From Devosia sp. 2618 (GTDB taxonomy: Bacteria > Pseudomonadota > Alphaproteobacteria > Rhizobiales > Devosiaceae): a DNA stretch of 64,000 nucleotides. The DNA lies in assembly GCF_040546815.1 (NCBI RefSeq), contig NZ_JBEPOO010000001.1, positions 3,348,001-3,412,000 on the forward strand, written 5' to 3'. Numbering within the stretch: position 1 is the stretch's first letter; each line of letters opens with the position of its first letter. Position numbers and translations under genes: made by a program. Below, one piece after another: positions 53,196 to 62,853 of this stretch. Under the pieces are notes generated by a model. That model was not told where the DNA came from. It did no database searches and saw only the letters and a program-made list of their open reading frames with translations.

Positions 53196-54317
53196 CTAGA
53201 CACGCATCGGCATCAGAACATACAGCGCGCGGGTTTCGCCCTCATCCTTCACCAGCGTCGGCGAGCCGGCGTCGTTGAACATGAAGACGGCGCTGTCGCT
53301 GCGGATCTGGCCGATGATGTCGAGCAGGTAGCGGGCGTTAAAGCCGATCTCGAAGCCATCGGTATCGAATTCGACCGCCAGTTCTTCGCTTGCCGTGCCG
53401 TGATCGGGGTTGGTCACCGACAGCTCCAGCAGGCCGTCCTTGGCCTGGAGCTTGACGGCCTTGCCGCCACGATCGGACGCAATGGTCGAAACACGATCAA
53501 CGGCGGTCGCGAAGCTGGCGCGGTCGACATTCATCTGCTTGTCGTTGTTCTTGGGCGTCACCCGATCATAATCGGGGAAGGTGCCTTCGATCAGCTTGGA
53601 CAACAGCACAACCGAGCCGACCGTGAAGCGGATCTTGGTCTCGCTCACTTCCACGGCAACGTCGCCATCGGCGCCGTCGAGCAGTTTCTGGACTTCGCCA
53701 ACGGTCTTTTTCGGCACGATAATGCCGGGCATGCCCTTGGCGCCTTCGGGCGCTTCGATTTCGGCGCGGGCCATGCGGTGACCATCGGTCGCCACGGCGC
53801 GCAGCACGGTGCCGACATTGGAGACGTCGACGGTGTGGAAATAGATGCCGTTAAGGTAGTAGCGCGTTTCTTCGTTCGAAATCGCAAACTGGGTGCGCTC
53901 GATCAATTCACGCAAAGCCGAAGCCGGCATGGTGAATTCATGGCCGAACGCGCCGGACTTGAGATCGGGGAAGCTGTCGGGGCTGAGGCAGGCGAGATTG
54001 AACCGCGAGCGGCCAGACGTCAGAACCATGTTCTCGCCGCCATCGGTTTCGAGGCGCACTTCGGCGCCATCGGAAAGCTTACGGACGATTTCATAGAGCG
54101 TATGAGCCGGAACGGTGGTGGTGCCGGGCGTTGCGACCATTGCGGGCACGCCTTCGGTCACTTCGATATCAAGGTCGGTGGCGCGCAGTTCGACCTTGTC
54201 GTCGCCGGCCTTGAACAGCACGTTGGCGAGGATCGGGTAGGTGTTGCGGCGCTCGACCACCCGATGCACATGGCTCAGCGACTTGAGCAGATGATTGCGT
54301 TCGAGCGTGACTTTCAT
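53196..54317 (-). CDS. dnaN: DNA polymerase III beta subunit (sliding clamp)
   Basis: This 373-residue protein has the three-domain clamp fold. Landmarks are MKVTLERNHLLKSLSHVHRV at the start, LRATDLDIEV, SGRSRFNLACLSPDSFPDL, EGTFPDYDRV and the C-terminal YVLMPMRV. It encircles DNA and tethers polymerase and other partners. A terminator-like hairpin lies about 45 bp before its start, so it may have its own promoter rather than depend on dnaA transcription. Confidence 0.98.
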   Translation of the reverse strand: MKVTLERNHLLKSLSHVHRVVERRNTYPILANVLFKAGDDKVELRATDLDIEVTEGVPAMVATPGTTTVPAHTLYEIVRKLSDGAEVRLETDGGENMVLTSGRSRFNLACLSPDSFPDLKSGAFGHEFTMPASALRELIERTQFAISNEETRYYLNGIYFHTVDVSNVGTVLRAVATDGHRMARAEIEAPEGAKGMPGIIVPKKTVGEVQKLLDGADGDVAVEVSETKIRFTVGSVVLLSKLIEGTFPDYDRVTPKNNDKQMNVDRASFATAVDRVSTIASDRGGKAVKLQAKDGLLELSVTNPDHGTASEELAVEFDTDGFEIGFNARYLLDIIGQIRSDSAVFMFNDAGSPTLVKDEGETRALYVLMPMRV

Positions 54318-54361
54318 CGTGGATCAATCCTTGGCACTACGCGGTCGCTTAAAGCGACAAA

Positions 54362-54383
54362 AACCCCCGGCAAGCCGGGGGTT
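54362..54383 (-). terminator. Intrinsic terminator between dnaA and dnaN
   Basis: AACCCCCGGC and GCCGGGGGTT form a perfect 10-bp stem with a minimal loop, followed on the minus strand by TTTTTG. It would stop dnaA transcripts before dnaN. Confidence 0.85.
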
Positions 54384-54465
54384 GGACATTTACAATTTCG
54401 TAAGGGATTAGCAAGGGCACCGGGCGGTTTGCCGCAGGATATCCACGCAAGTACATCCACCGGGC

Positions 54466-54690
54466 CTCCCCTCTCCCCTTGTGGGAGAGGGATAGAAAAT
54501 CCGCGTCCAGCGGATTTGCGAGGGTGAGGGGCTTCGAGCCGCCCCGCCGGGCAAATTGCTCCGGCGGAGCAATTTGAGGCGAGAAGGCCATGAGAGCTAC
54601 GCTCGAATGGCGCAAGCTATCCCATGCCCGAGACAAGAAAGAGCCCCTCATCCAGCGCTGCGCGCCACCTTCTCCCACGAGGGGAGAAGG
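54466..54690. repeat. Palindromic repeats between dnaA and dnaN
   Basis: Diverged family-3 arms, CCCCTCTCCCCTTGTGGGAG and TTCTCCCACGAGGGGAGAAG, enclose AATCCGCGTCCAGCGGATT and an AAATTGCTCC/GGAGCAATTT hairpin (54553-54575). With the terminator they fill the 388-bp gap; I see no gene in it. Confidence 0.8.
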
Positions 54691-54705
54691 GAAGAGCCGT
54701 GTCCC

Positions 54706-56166
54706 CTATTCCTCCAGCATGCGCTTGAGCAGCTCGATTTCCTGCGCCAGTTCGAGATCGTCCTTGATCATCTGTTCGACCTTGCGGACCGAATGGAGAA
54801 CCGTGGTGTGATCGCGACCACCAAAGCGACGGCCGATTTCGGGCAGCGAACGCGAGGTCAGGGCCTTGGCGAGGAACATCGCGATCTGGCGCGGACGCAC
54901 GACGTCGCGCGAGCGACGGGCCGAGAGCAGTTCGTTGCGCGGCACTTTATAGTGGCGCGAGACGATCTTGAGGATGTCTTCGATGCGAACCCGGCGCGCT
55001 TCACGCGCGCGGATCAGGTCGCCGAGGGTCTTTTCGGCCAGCGGAACCGTGATCAGTTCGCCAGTCAGCTGGTTGGCAGCGACGAGCCGATTGACGGCGC
55101 CATCGAGATCGCGGCCATGGCTGACCACGGCGCGGGCGACATAGTCGATCACCGGCACGGGGAAGTGCATGCCGTAACGGGCCGAGGACTGCTCGGCGCG
55201 ACGCTGCACGATGGCGCGGCGCAGATCGAGATCAAAACCGGAAATCGGCACGACCAGTCCCCCCGAGAGGCGCGAACGGACGCGCTCATCGAGCATTTCG
55301 AGATCACGCGGCGGCGCATCGCCAGCCACGACAACCTGCTTGGCGCCGGTGAGCAGCGTGCCCAGCGTGTGGCCAAATTCGGTGGCGGACTTGCCCTGGA
55401 GGAACTGCATGTCGTCGATCAGCAGCAGGTCGACCCGGCGCAGCCATTCCTTAAAGCCGAGCGCGCTCTGGCGCTGCACGGCCGTGATGAAATGGTACAT
55501 GAAGTGGTCGGCGGTCAGATAGACGATGTTCTTGGTTGGATCGGCCTGCTGCACCGCATGGGCGATGGCATTGAGCAGGTGCGACTTGCCCAGACCGACG
55601 GTCGAATGAATGTAGACCGGATTGAAGGTCACGGTGTTGTTGGCGGCGGCCGCAGCGATCTGCTTGGCCACGCCCAGCGCCATTTCATTGGCATCGCCAG
55701 CCACGAAGCTGTCGAAGGTCATGCGCGGATCGATGGCGCTACCGGCCAGAGCGTCGCCCTTGGCGGCGGAATTATCGCGCCCCAGACGGGGCTGCGTGGT
55801 GGCCAGCGGCTGGGGCGCCGCGGCAATTGCGGGGGTGGCGACTTCGCTGGCGGCAGGGGCTTCGGCAGCGGCCTGAACAAGGCGGGGGCGCGCCTGGCCG
55901 TTGACGCGCAGCGTCACCTGAATGCGGGCGACGTCTTCATTGTCCTGACGGAAGGATTCCAGAATCCGGTCCGCATAGTTGGACTGTACCCATGAGCACA
56001 AAAAGCGCGTTGGGGCGGACAGGTGCACCACGTCTTCAACGATCTCTTCGAGCTCGAGACGGGCAAACCAGGAGGCAAAGACATCTTCGCCGACACCAGC
56101 CTTGAGACGAGCGCGCACCCGGTTCCAGAGTTCGCGCTGGCCTTCGGAAGTGTCGGACGTGATCAT
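54706..56166 (-). CDS. dnaA: Chromosomal replication initiator DnaA
   Basis: About 486 residues. Domain I begins LWNRVRARLKAGVGEDVFAS (about residues 13-32) and is followed by an Ala/Pro-rich linker. The AAA+ domain has Walker A VGLGKSHLL and Walker B LLLIDDMQFL. The domain IV DNA-binding motif is GGRDHTTVLHSVRKVEQMI. It binds ATP and opens oriC. The ATG at 56166 is chosen because domain I starts soon after. In-frame ATGs at 56256 and 56355 would add poorly conserved residues. It is transcribed toward dnaN. Confidence 0.97.
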   Translation of the reverse strand: MITSDTSEGQRELWNRVRARLKAGVGEDVFASWFARLELEEIVEDVVHLSAPTRFLCSWVQSNYADRILESFRQDNEDVARIQVTLRVNGQARPRLVQAAAEAPAASEVATPAIAAAPQPLATTQPRLGRDNSAAKGDALAGSAIDPRMTFDSFVAGDANEMALGVAKQIAAAAANNTVTFNPVYIHSTVGLGKSHLLNAIAHAVQQADPTKNIVYLTADHFMYHFITAVQRQSALGFKEWLRRVDLLLIDDMQFLQGKSATEFGHTLGTLLTGAKQVVVAGDAPPRDLEMLDERVRSRLSGGLVVPISGFDLDLRRAIVQRRAEQSSARYGMHFPVPVIDYVARAVVSHGRDLDGAVNRLVAANQLTGELITVPLAEKTLGDLIRAREARRVRIEDILKIVSRHYKVPRNELLSARRSRDVVRPRQIAMFLAKALTSRSLPEIGRRFGGRDHTTVLHSVRKVEQMIKDDLELAQEIELLKRMLEE

Positions 56167-57007
56167 GACAGGTTTTTCGCCTTTGGTTGTCGGAAGGTTG
56201 GAAGAAAGATTGGGCTTGTCCCAATCGTCCCTTCCGGCAATTGCCTGTCGCGTCATTGTGTCTGCCCCATTCTGTTCGATCCATCCGGCCCGCAAAGCTC
56301 GGAGGTGTTTGCCCTGTTTCCGTGCCGTCGAAACCTTGAGGTTCCTGTTGGGCACGGCTTCGCTATTGCACCCGACGTTGCGGGCACAAGTTTCCTGTCC
56401 GGCAGCAATGCCACCGGCTACAAATTCAATCTTTTAGTGAACCCGGCCAGACATGGCCCAAAGCTTTACTAAACCCCGCCGACCTCAAAGAGGCAGACGT
56501 TCCAAAACCGCCAACACAACCTAGATACGGCCCCAAACTTCTGCGGCATTGCTGCCAAGATGTATAAAACCAACGCGCCAAATACTGACCCCGTCCGCTG
56601 TGCCAGACACTCGTTTCTGGTGTCCCTTTCTCAGCTGACAAAGCTACTTTAGAGGGAGGCTTTTGGGGCCGCAACCGTGGAATCTGCAAAATGGGGGCTT
56701 GACTCCGAGGATGTCGTTTCGGGGGTCTCGACCCATTTCAAGTCCACCAAACCAAGGCTCTGGGACTCAACGCAGATTCCCGCCCAGATGGCCCGCAGAG
56801 GGTAAAAAAATTATTTCCGCCGCACCTGAATTTTGTCGCCCGGCCCGTTTTTTCTGTCGTCACAGGATCGTCGCGATATGCGTTAAAGCCCTGACACTGA
56901 TCACGAATTCATCAGCGGCCGGGTATTATGACGCAGGCTACACCTATGTCACAGCGACGTCACATCACGAAAAATACGGAATAGCTTGCCTAAGGCCCGG
57001 CCAAAGA
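56167..57007. other. dnaA-rpsT intergenic region, no gene seen
   Basis: About 0.84 kb between dnaA and the rpsT terminator. It includes an A/T-rich stretch (GGTAAAAAAATTATTTCC near 56801) and should hold the dnaA promoter. I found no cluster of TTATCCACA-type DnaA boxes; the best single match is TGTATAAAA at about 56570 (one mismatch to the reverse complement of TTWTNCACA). The short frames here look non-coding. Confidence 0.6.
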
Positions 57008-57033
57008 AAATGGGCTCCTCTCGGAGCCCATTT
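57003..57033 (-). terminator. Intrinsic terminator of rpsT
   Basis: AAATGGGCTCC and GGAGCCCATTT form a perfect 11-bp stem with a TCTC loop and continue on the minus strand into TTCTTTGG. It lies about 47 bp after the rpsT stop. Confidence 0.88.
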
Positions 57034-57079
57034 CAATTTGCTAGCCGGCTGCCTTTGACAGGCGCCGTCTCAGGTCCAA

Positions 57080-57346
57080 TCAGACGCTGAGAGCCTTAAC
57101 GCGGTGGTTTAGGCGGGAAATCTTGCGGGCTGCCAGGTTGGCATGAACGATGCCCTTGGTGGCTGCGCGATTGATCTCGGGAGCAGCTGCGTTCAGCGCT
57201 TCCATGGCAACCTTGTGATCGCCGGCAACGATGGCTTCTTCAACCTTGCGGATGAAGGTGCGGACGCGCGAACGGCGCGACTTGTTGACCGCGGTGCGGG
57301 CTTCGATCTTGCGGGTAGCCTTTTTGGCTGAAGGCGTATTGGCCAT
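57080..57346 (-). CDS. rpsT: Small ribosomal subunit protein bS20
   Basis: This 88-residue basic protein is [20 protein letters not shown] onward, with [17 protein letters not shown] and an end NHRVKALSV. All are typical of S20, which binds 16S rRNA early in 30S assembly. AGAGGA precedes the ATG at 57346; the longer frame upstream is not credible. It is a monocistronic gene just upstream of dnaA on the same strand, a common arrangement in Hyphomicrobiales. Confidence 0.98.
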   Translation of the reverse strand: MANTPSAKKATRKIEARTAVNKSRRSRVRTFIRKVEEAIVAGDHKVAMEALNAAAPEINRAATKGIVHANLAARKISRLNHRVKALSV

Positions 57347-57542
57347 AACGGTCCTCTTGGCGTCCAACCGGCCGATAGCGCATCAAAGTCGCAGGCGTCC
57401 GGAGATAAAATGAAATCGGCGGCACATCGACTGCCGCCAAGTTGGGCGGTCTATAGGGGATGGGGCGGCTAGCGTCAACTGGATTCAGGGATTGGGGGCG
57501 ATGCAATCCGCCCAAACTCCAGTCGAGCCAGACGTCCCTTCT

Positions 57543-57667
57543 TCACCTCGCCCCTCAGGGGAGAGGTCGGCGCGCAGCGCCGGGTGTGAGGGGTGCGATG
57601 CAGCAATACCCTCTATGCCCCTGCATTGCACCCCTCACCCTAGCCCTCTCCCCTGAGGGGCGAGGGG
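57543..57667. repeat. Palindromic repeat, family 3, upstream of rpsT
   Basis: CACCTCGCCCCTCAGGGGAG at the left and CTCTCCCCTGAGGGGCGAGG at the right flank GTGTGAGGGGTGC and its mirror. The rest of the 338-bp gap between rpsT and mutM (57347-57542) should hold the rpsT promoter; no gene is seen. Confidence 0.85.
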
Positions 57668-57684
57668 ACCCGTTCAGCGCAAGA

Positions 57685-58572
57685 CTAAGGCTTCTTCTGA
57701 CACACCGGACAATAAAACGTCGACCGCCCCGATTGCACGATCCGCTCAATCGTCCCCGTACACATCGGCGTCGGACACGGCTCGCCTTCCCGGTCATACA
57801 CGGCAAACCGATGCTGGAAATATCCAGTCCCGCCCTCGGCATTGCGGAAGTCGCGCAAGGTTGAGCCGCCCACCTCGATGGCTTCAATGAGAACCTGCCG
57901 CACGGCGCTGGCCAGATCTTCGAGCGCTACCTTTGGCTTGCCCTTGGCCGTCACCAGCGTGCCCGCCAGCACCGTGGGCAGGATATGGCTGCGATGCAGC
58001 GCCTCGGCGACATAGATATTGCCCAGCCCCGCCACGACGCGCTGGTCGAGCAGCGCCGACTTGATCGGCGTCTTCTTGCCGGTGAACTTTTCGGCCATTT
58101 CGCCGGCATTGAAATCATTGCCCAGTGGCTCTGGCCCCAGGCCCTTGAGATAGGCGCAATCTTCGACGTCCTCGAACAGGTCGATAAAGCCGAACCGGCG
58201 CGGGTCGGCATAGATCAGGTGGCTGCGGCCATGCTCGGGATGGGAAATATCCCACACCATATGATCGTGCTTGGGTTCGGTGCCCGGCTCGTAATAGCGC
58301 GGCGGCTTGTCGATGGGGTGCTCGGCAAAGCGCCAGGAACCGGTCATGCCAAGATGGCTCAGCACCGTTTTGCCGTTCGAGAGCAGGATCAGCAGATATT
58401 TCGCCCGCCGCCCGACCGAGACAATGGTCTGGCCTTCGATCGCGGATGCCAGCCCTTCGGGAAACGGAAAACGCAGATTGGGGCGGTTGAGCACCACCTT
58501 GTCGATCCGCGCACCCACCAGCCAGGGCTCAAGACCACGTCGGACGGTTTCGACCTCGGGTAGCTCAGGCAT
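57685..58572 (-). CDS. mutM: Formamidopyrimidine-DNA glycosylase
   Basis: This 295-residue enzyme starts [20 protein letters not shown], so catalytic Pro1 and Glu2 (after Met removal) are present. The helix-two-turn-helix has [20 protein letters not shown]. The C-terminal zinc finger is CPTPMC...CPVC. It removes 8-oxoguanine and opens the abasic site. It is divergent from ubiE. Confidence 0.97.
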   Translation of the reverse strand: MPELPEVETVRRGLEPWLVGARIDKVVLNRPNLRFPFPEGLASAIEGQTIVSVGRRAKYLLILLSNGKTVLSHLGMTGSWRFAEHPIDKPPRYYEPGTEPKHDHMVWDISHPEHGRSHLIYADPRRFGFIDLFEDVEDCAYLKGLGPEPLGNDFNAGEMAEKFTGKKTPIKSALLDQRVVAGLGNIYVAEALHRSHILPTVLAGTLVTAKGKPKVALEDLASAVRQVLIEAIEVGGSTLRDFRNAEGGTGYFQHRFAVYDREGEPCPTPMCTGTIERIVQSGRSTFYCPVCQKKP

Positions 58573-58689
58573 GGGCGATCTCCTTTAACCTGTGCGGCTT
58601 TGTGGCATGGCAAAGCCGAAACGGCTTGGATATGGTGCGCGCCAAGACAGAACGCACTGCCTCACTACGAAATGGATAGGGCGATAGCC

Positions 58690-59454
58690 ATGACCAACGC
58701 GCAAGAAACCACGCATTTCGGCGAGCAGACGGTGGCGATGGACGACAAGCAGGGCATGGTCAACGCCGTGTTCCACAATGTCGCCGACCGCTATGACCTG
58801 ATGAACGATCTGATGAGCGCTGGCGTACACCGCATCTGGAAGGATGCGATGGTCAATGAACTCGCCCCGCCCAAGACCGGCTCGCGCCCCTATCGCGTGC
58901 TCGATATGGCTGGCGGCACCGGCGATATCGGCGAGCGCATCATCAACCGCTCGGTGGGCTATGCCGAAGTGGTGGTCTCCGACATCAATGCCGACATGCT
59001 GCGCGTCGGCGCCGACCGCGCCAAAAGCTGGCGCTATCCAGCGCAGGCCAGCTTTGTCGAAGCCAATGCCGAAGAGCTGCCTTTCGAAGACAACAGCTTT
59101 GACGCCTATACAATCGCTTTCGGCATCCGCAACGTGCCGCGCGTGCAAAAGGCGCTGAACGAAGCCCATCGCGTCCTCAAGCGCGGCGGCCGCATTCTGG
59201 TGCTCGAATTCTCCCAGGTCGACATTCCGGGGTTCGACGCCTTCTACAAGCTCTATTCGGACCGGGTGATTCCACCGCTGGGCAAAGTCGTCACCGGCGA
59301 TTCCCAGCCCTACCAGTACTTCATCGAATCGATCCGCAAATTCCCCGCCCCACCGGCCTTCTCCTCCATGATGACCGAAGCCGGCTTTAAACGCGTCAAA
59401 CACACCAGCTTCACCGGCAACATCGCGACGCTGTTCTCCGGATGGAAAATCTAA
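58690..59454 (+). CDS. ubiE: Demethylmenaquinone/ubiquinone C-methyltransferase UbiE
   Basis: This 254-residue SAM-dependent methyltransferase has [20 protein letters not shown] (about residues 30-49), SAM-binding [27 protein letters not shown] and GIRNVP. It methylates the quinone ring at C2. The ATG at 58690 is chosen because the conserved N-terminus begins soon after; the frame extends upstream without homology. The ubiB gene starts 3 bp after its stop. Confidence 0.96.
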   Translation: MTNAQETTHFGEQTVAMDDKQGMVNAVFHNVADRYDLMNDLMSAGVHRIWKDAMVNELAPPKTGSRPYRVLDMAGGTGDIGERIINRSVGYAEVVVSDINADMLRVGADRAKSWRYPAQASFVEANAEELPFEDNSFDAYTIAFGIRNVPRVQKALNEAHRVLKRGGRILVLEFSQVDIPGFDAFYKLYSDRVIPPLGKVVTGDSQPYQYFIESIRKFPAPPAFSSMMTEAGFKRVKHTSFTGNIATLFSGWKI

Positions 59455-59457
59455 CGC

Positions 59458-61002
59458 ATGCTGATCTCCGCCTATTTCCGTCTGATCCGTGCCGGTTATG
59501 TCCTTGCGCGTGAGGGGGCTTTGTCGATGGTGCAGGGCTTGCCGCCTGCGCTTGCGCCGCTCAAGCTGGGCATCTGGCTGGGCCGGCTGGTCGAGCGGCC
59601 GAGTGTGCGCAAGACGGGCCATGTCGAGCGGCTGAACAAGGCGCTGAACCGGTTGGGGCCGACTTATGTCAAATTCGGCCAGACGCTGGCGACCCGCCCC
59701 GACGTGGTGGGTCCGCAGATCGCCAATGACCTGGCAGGCCTGCAGGACAAGATGGACCCGTTCGATCCATCTCTGGTGCCCGCCATTTTGCTCACGGCCC
59801 TCGGCCCCAAGGCGGCCGAGCTGACCGAGCTCAGCCCGCCGATCGCCGCCGCCTCCATTGCGCAGGTGCACCGCTCGCGGCTGGTGCCGGCCAGCGGCCT
59901 GCCGCGCACCGTGGCGGTTAAAGTGCTGCGCCCCGGCGTTGAAGCGCGCTTCATGTCGGATATCGAGAGCTTTTACGCCGCCGCGCGGCTGGCCAATCGC
60001 TTCGTTAAATCCACCAAGCGCCTGCGTCCCGTGGAAGTGGTCGAGACCCTCGACCGATCGGCCCGGCTCGAACTCGACCTGCGGCTCGAAGCGGCGGCCA
60101 TTTCCGAGATGGCCGAAAACATCAAGGACGACACTGGCTTCGTCATCCCGAGCGTCAGCTGGGACCATGTCGCGCAGAACGTGCTGACTACGACTTGGGT
60201 CGATGGGATCCCGATTCGCGACCACGCGGCGCTCGATGCAGCCGGGATCGACCGCAAGGCGCTGGCGGCTAAGGTGCTGCAGAACTTTTTGAAGCATGCC
60301 ATTCGCGACGGCTTTTTCCATGCCGACATGCATCCGGGAAATCTCTTCGCCGACCGCGTCACCGGCGACGTGATCGCTGTCGATTTCGGCATTATGGGCC
60401 GCATCAATCGCAAGGAACGGCGCTTTCTCGCCGATATCCTTTACGGCTTCATCACCCGCAATTATCGCCTTGTGGCCGAGCGCCATTTCGATATCGGTTA
60501 TGTGCCCAAGGATCAGTCGGTCGACGATTTTGCGCTGGCCATCCGCTCCATCGGCGAGCCGCTGCATGGCCGCACGGCATCCGACATTTCCATGGCCCGC
60601 GTGCTGGGGCAACTGTTCACCATCACCGACCTGTTCTCGATGCAGACGCGACCCGAGCTGGTGCTGCTGCAAAAATCCATGGTCTTGGTCGAAGGCGTCG
60701 CCCGCGCGCTCGATCCCGATCTCGATATCTGGACCGTGGCCGAGCCGGTCGTCGGCGACTGGCTGCGCAAGGAAGCGGGGCCTTTGGGGCGTCTGCAGGA
60801 CGTCAAGGATCACTTCGATGTTGCCGTCGATGCGGCCGGTCGTCTGCCGGTGATCATCGCGCAGGCCGAACTGGCGCTGGCCGATTATCACGCCAACAAG
60901 GCCCGCCCGCGTGACAAATTGCTCCGCCGCGCCCTGCTCGGATTGATCATTATTGCTGGCGCGACCCTGCTGGCGACGTTATGGCGTCTGCTCGGCTTCT
61001 AG
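59458..61002 (+). CDS. ubiB: Ubiquinone biosynthesis kinase-like protein UbiB
   Basis: This 514-residue ABC1/UbiB atypical kinase has the KxGQ motif KFGQTLATRPD (about residues 71-81), the Ala-rich loop PIAAASIAQVHRS, VKVLRPG, and HADMHPGNLF with the metal-binding VDFGIMG. Its C-terminal anchor is LLGLIIIAGATLLATLWRLL. It supports late steps of ubiquinone synthesis at the membrane. It lies 3 bp after ubiE and is part of the mutM/ubiE/ubiB/dut neighbourhood. Confidence 0.96.
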   Translation: MLISAYFRLIRAGYVLAREGALSMVQGLPPALAPLKLGIWLGRLVERPSVRKTGHVERLNKALNRLGPTYVKFGQTLATRPDVVGPQIANDLAGLQDKMDPFDPSLVPAILLTALGPKAAELTELSPPIAAASIAQVHRSRLVPASGLPRTVAVKVLRPGVEARFMSDIESFYAAARLANRFVKSTKRLRPVEVVETLDRSARLELDLRLEAAAISEMAENIKDDTGFVIPSVSWDHVAQNVLTTTWVDGIPIRDHAALDAAGIDRKALAAKVLQNFLKHAIRDGFFHADMHPGNLFADRVTGDVIAVDFGIMGRINRKERRFLADILYGFITRNYRLVAERHFDIGYVPKDQSVDDFALAIRSIGEPLHGRTASDISMARVLGQLFTITDLFSMQTRPELVLLQKSMVLVEGVARALDPDLDIWTVAEPVVGDWLRKEAGPLGRLQDVKDHFDVAVDAAGRLPVIIAQAELALADYHANKARPRDKLLRRALLGLIIIAGATLLATLWRLLGF

Positions 61003-61065
61003 TCGGCACCACCGTCTGGAACCGCAACCAAAACAAGAAACGCCAAACCTGCTGGGAGACAAAGC

Positions 61066-61668
61066 ATGGCCCTCAAGATCATCGGCAAGCTTGCCGCCAC
61101 CATGCTGCTCGGCGGCGCTCTTGCCGGATGCATCGACGTCAATGTCGATGTTGAAGTGACCAGCGAAACCACCGCCAAGGCCAGGTTGACCCAGCTGATG
61201 AGCGCCGATTTCTACGAGATCGTGCAGCAGGATCAGGGCGATGGCGAAGAGGGCAGCGAAAATGACGGCTTCTGCGACGATGGCGAGCTGACCGAAAACG
61301 CTGATGGCAGCGCCTCCTGCGTCATCACAGAAGAGGGCGCCTTTGCCGACCTCACCCTTGGCGACGACAACCAGTCGATAAAGTTCACCTCGGCGGGTCC
61401 GGGTCTGGTGCGCGTGGCGCTGCCGACCGAAGACATGCGCGACGCCATGGATGGCGAGGGAATGGACGCGGATAGCCTCCAGATGGTGGAAGCCTTCTTT
61501 ACCGGCCACGCCATGACCATGCGCTTTTCCGGCCTTGAAGTGGTCGACACCAACATGACCCTTTCGGCAGACAAAAAGTCGGCCGAGACCTCGATTCCGT
61601 TCGTTGATTTCTTCAAGGGCGAACTCGACCTGCCCGACGAAATCTATGCCGTCGTGCGGGTGAAGTGA
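61066..61668 (+). CDS. Lipoprotein of unknown function (LppM-like)
   Basis: This 200-residue protein has a lipoprotein signal with lipobox [13 protein letters not shown] (Cys at about residue 22). An acidic loop ([16 protein letters not shown]) carries Cys residues that may pair with CVITE. The C-terminal half is beta-rich and ends [18 protein letters not shown]. The opening beta strands resemble LppM-type lipoproteins, but this is tentative. Its stop overlaps the dut start (ATGA-type), so it belongs to the ubiE-ubiB-dut transcript, where many relatives carry coaBC. Confidence 0.75.
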   Translation: MALKIIGKLAATMLLGGALAGCIDVNVDVEVTSETTAKARLTQLMSADFYEIVQQDQGDGEEGSENDGFCDDGELTENADGSASCVITEEGAFADLTLGDDNQSIKFTSAGPGLVRVALPTEDMRDAMDGEGMDADSLQMVEAFFTGHAMTMRFSGLEVVDTNMTLSADKKSAETSIPFVDFFKGELDLPDEIYAVVRVK

Positions 61669-62129
61669 TGAGCACCCCGCTGCTCATCGATCTGGTCTGG
61701 CTGCCGCATGGCGAGGGGCTGGCCTTGCCGGCCCAGCAGACCGCCGGCGCAGCGGGCATGGACCTGACTGCGGCCATCCCCGAGGGGACAGACCTTGTGC
61801 TGCCCCCCGGCCACCGCGCGCTGGTGCCCTGTGGCTTTGCCATGGCGCTGCCGATTGGCTTTGAGGGTCAGGTGCGGCCGCGCTCGGGCCTTGCCGTCAA
61901 GTTCGGTATTACCGTGCTCAATGCCCCGGGCACCATCGACGCCGACTATCGCGGCGAGGTGATGGTGCCGTTGATCAATCTGGGTCAGGATGATTTCATC
62001 GTGCGGCGCGGCGACCGGATTGCCCAGATGGTGATCGCACCGGTCATCGCCGCCGGGTTTGTTGTGAAGGACCAGCTTGATGAAACAGAACGCGGCAGCA
62101 ATGGGTTTGGCTCGACGGGCCACCGCTAA
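61668..62129 (+). CDS. dut: Deoxyuridine 5'-triphosphate nucleotidohydrolase
   Basis: This 153-residue trimeric dUTPase has all five motifs in order: [54 protein letters not shown] and the C-terminal [10 protein letters not shown]. It removes dUTP and supplies dUMP. The ATG at 61668 overlaps the lipoprotein stop; a GTG one codon earlier is possible. The next gene starts inside its last 50 bp. Confidence 0.97.
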   Translation: MSTPLLIDLVWLPHGEGLALPAQQTAGAAGMDLTAAIPEGTDLVLPPGHRALVPCGFAMALPIGFEGQVRPRSGLAVKFGITVLNAPGTIDADYRGEVMVPLINLGQDDFIVRRGDRIAQMVIAPVIAAGFVVKDQLDETERGSNGFGSTGHR

Positions 62130-62853
62130 TCTGACCCGGCTTTGGCTGGTGGCGCTGACCGCCGTGCTGGCGCTTGCGGCGCCCGCTTTTGCCGGTGATC
62201 GCGCTGCGCTCAACATCATCGGCTATTCGCCCGACAGCCGCTATTTCGCCTTTGAGGAATTTGGCGTGCAGGACGGCTCGGGCTTTGCCTATGCCAATGT
62301 CTATCTGATCGATCTGAGCCAGGACCAATGGGTCAAAGGCACCCCGATCAAGGTGCAGGCCGAGGACGAACAGACGACGCTCCAAGCCGCCCGCGCCGAA
62401 GCGATGGACAAGTTTGCGCCCTACATCGCCCAGCATGAGCTGACCGAGCCCGCTGACCTTCTGGCCATGGTTGGCGACGGTGCCGTCGGCATCGAGGGTA
62501 ACGAGCTGGCCTTCGGCGCCATCGGCTTTATGGGCCCCGGTACGACGCAGGACCAGCACCTGCTCAAGCTCGAAACCTTCGACATTCCCGCCAATGCCAA
62601 TTGTCAGCCCTTCGAGGGCGATCCGCTGCGCGGCTATGCGCTCAGCCTTGTCACCGATGGCAAGACGGTTGAGCTGCACCGCGACATCACCCTGCCCGCC
62701 TCGCGCCGCTGCACGGTGACCTACCGAATCTATGGTGTCGCCGTGCCCTTCCCCGGCTGGTCCGTGGAAAACGGCGTTGCGATCATCTCGGCGTATTCCT
62801 ATGGCTTTGAGGGACCGGATCGGCGCTTCCTGGCCGTGCCCCTTGGCAAATAG
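62080..62853 (+). CDS. DUF2259-family secreted protein
   Basis: About 257 residues with a signal peptide ending near AFAGDR (about residue 39). Next come [20 protein letters not shown] and [13 protein letters not shown], the signature of DUF2259, which has no known role. Two Cys (ANCQPF and RRCTVT) may pair. The ATG at 62080 follows AAGGA by 8 bp and overlaps dut by 50 bp; an ATG at 62101 is an alternative. It also overlaps the next gene by 11 bp. Confidence 0.85.
   Translation: MKQNAAAMGLARRATANLTRLWLVALTAVLALAAPAFAGDRAALNIIGYSPDSRYFAFEEFGVQDGSGFAYANVYLIDLSQDQWVKGTPIKVQAEDEQTTLQAARAEAMDKFAPYIAQHELTEPADLLAMVGDGAVGIEGNELAFGAIGFMGPGTTQDQHLLKLETFDIPANANCQPFEGDPLRGYALSLVTDGKTVELHRDITLPASRRCTVTYRIYGVAVPFPGWSVENGVAIISAYSYGFEGPDRRFLAVPLGK

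Noticed and set aside
54349..54678. 109-codon open frame in the dnaA-dnaN gap
   Set aside because: It consists of repeat arms and hairpins; nothing supports translation.
56560..56580. Possible DnaA box TGTATAAAA
   Set aside because: It is a single site with a mismatch and no neighbours, so it cannot support an origin call.
56663..57058. 131-codon open frame between dnaA and rpsT
   Set aside because: No ribosome-binding site, no recognisable domain, odd composition, and it runs through the rpsT terminator.
58585..60891. 768-codon open frame on the minus strand opposite ubiE and ubiB
   Set aside because: Composition is that of an antisense shadow and both plus-strand genes have complete family motifs.
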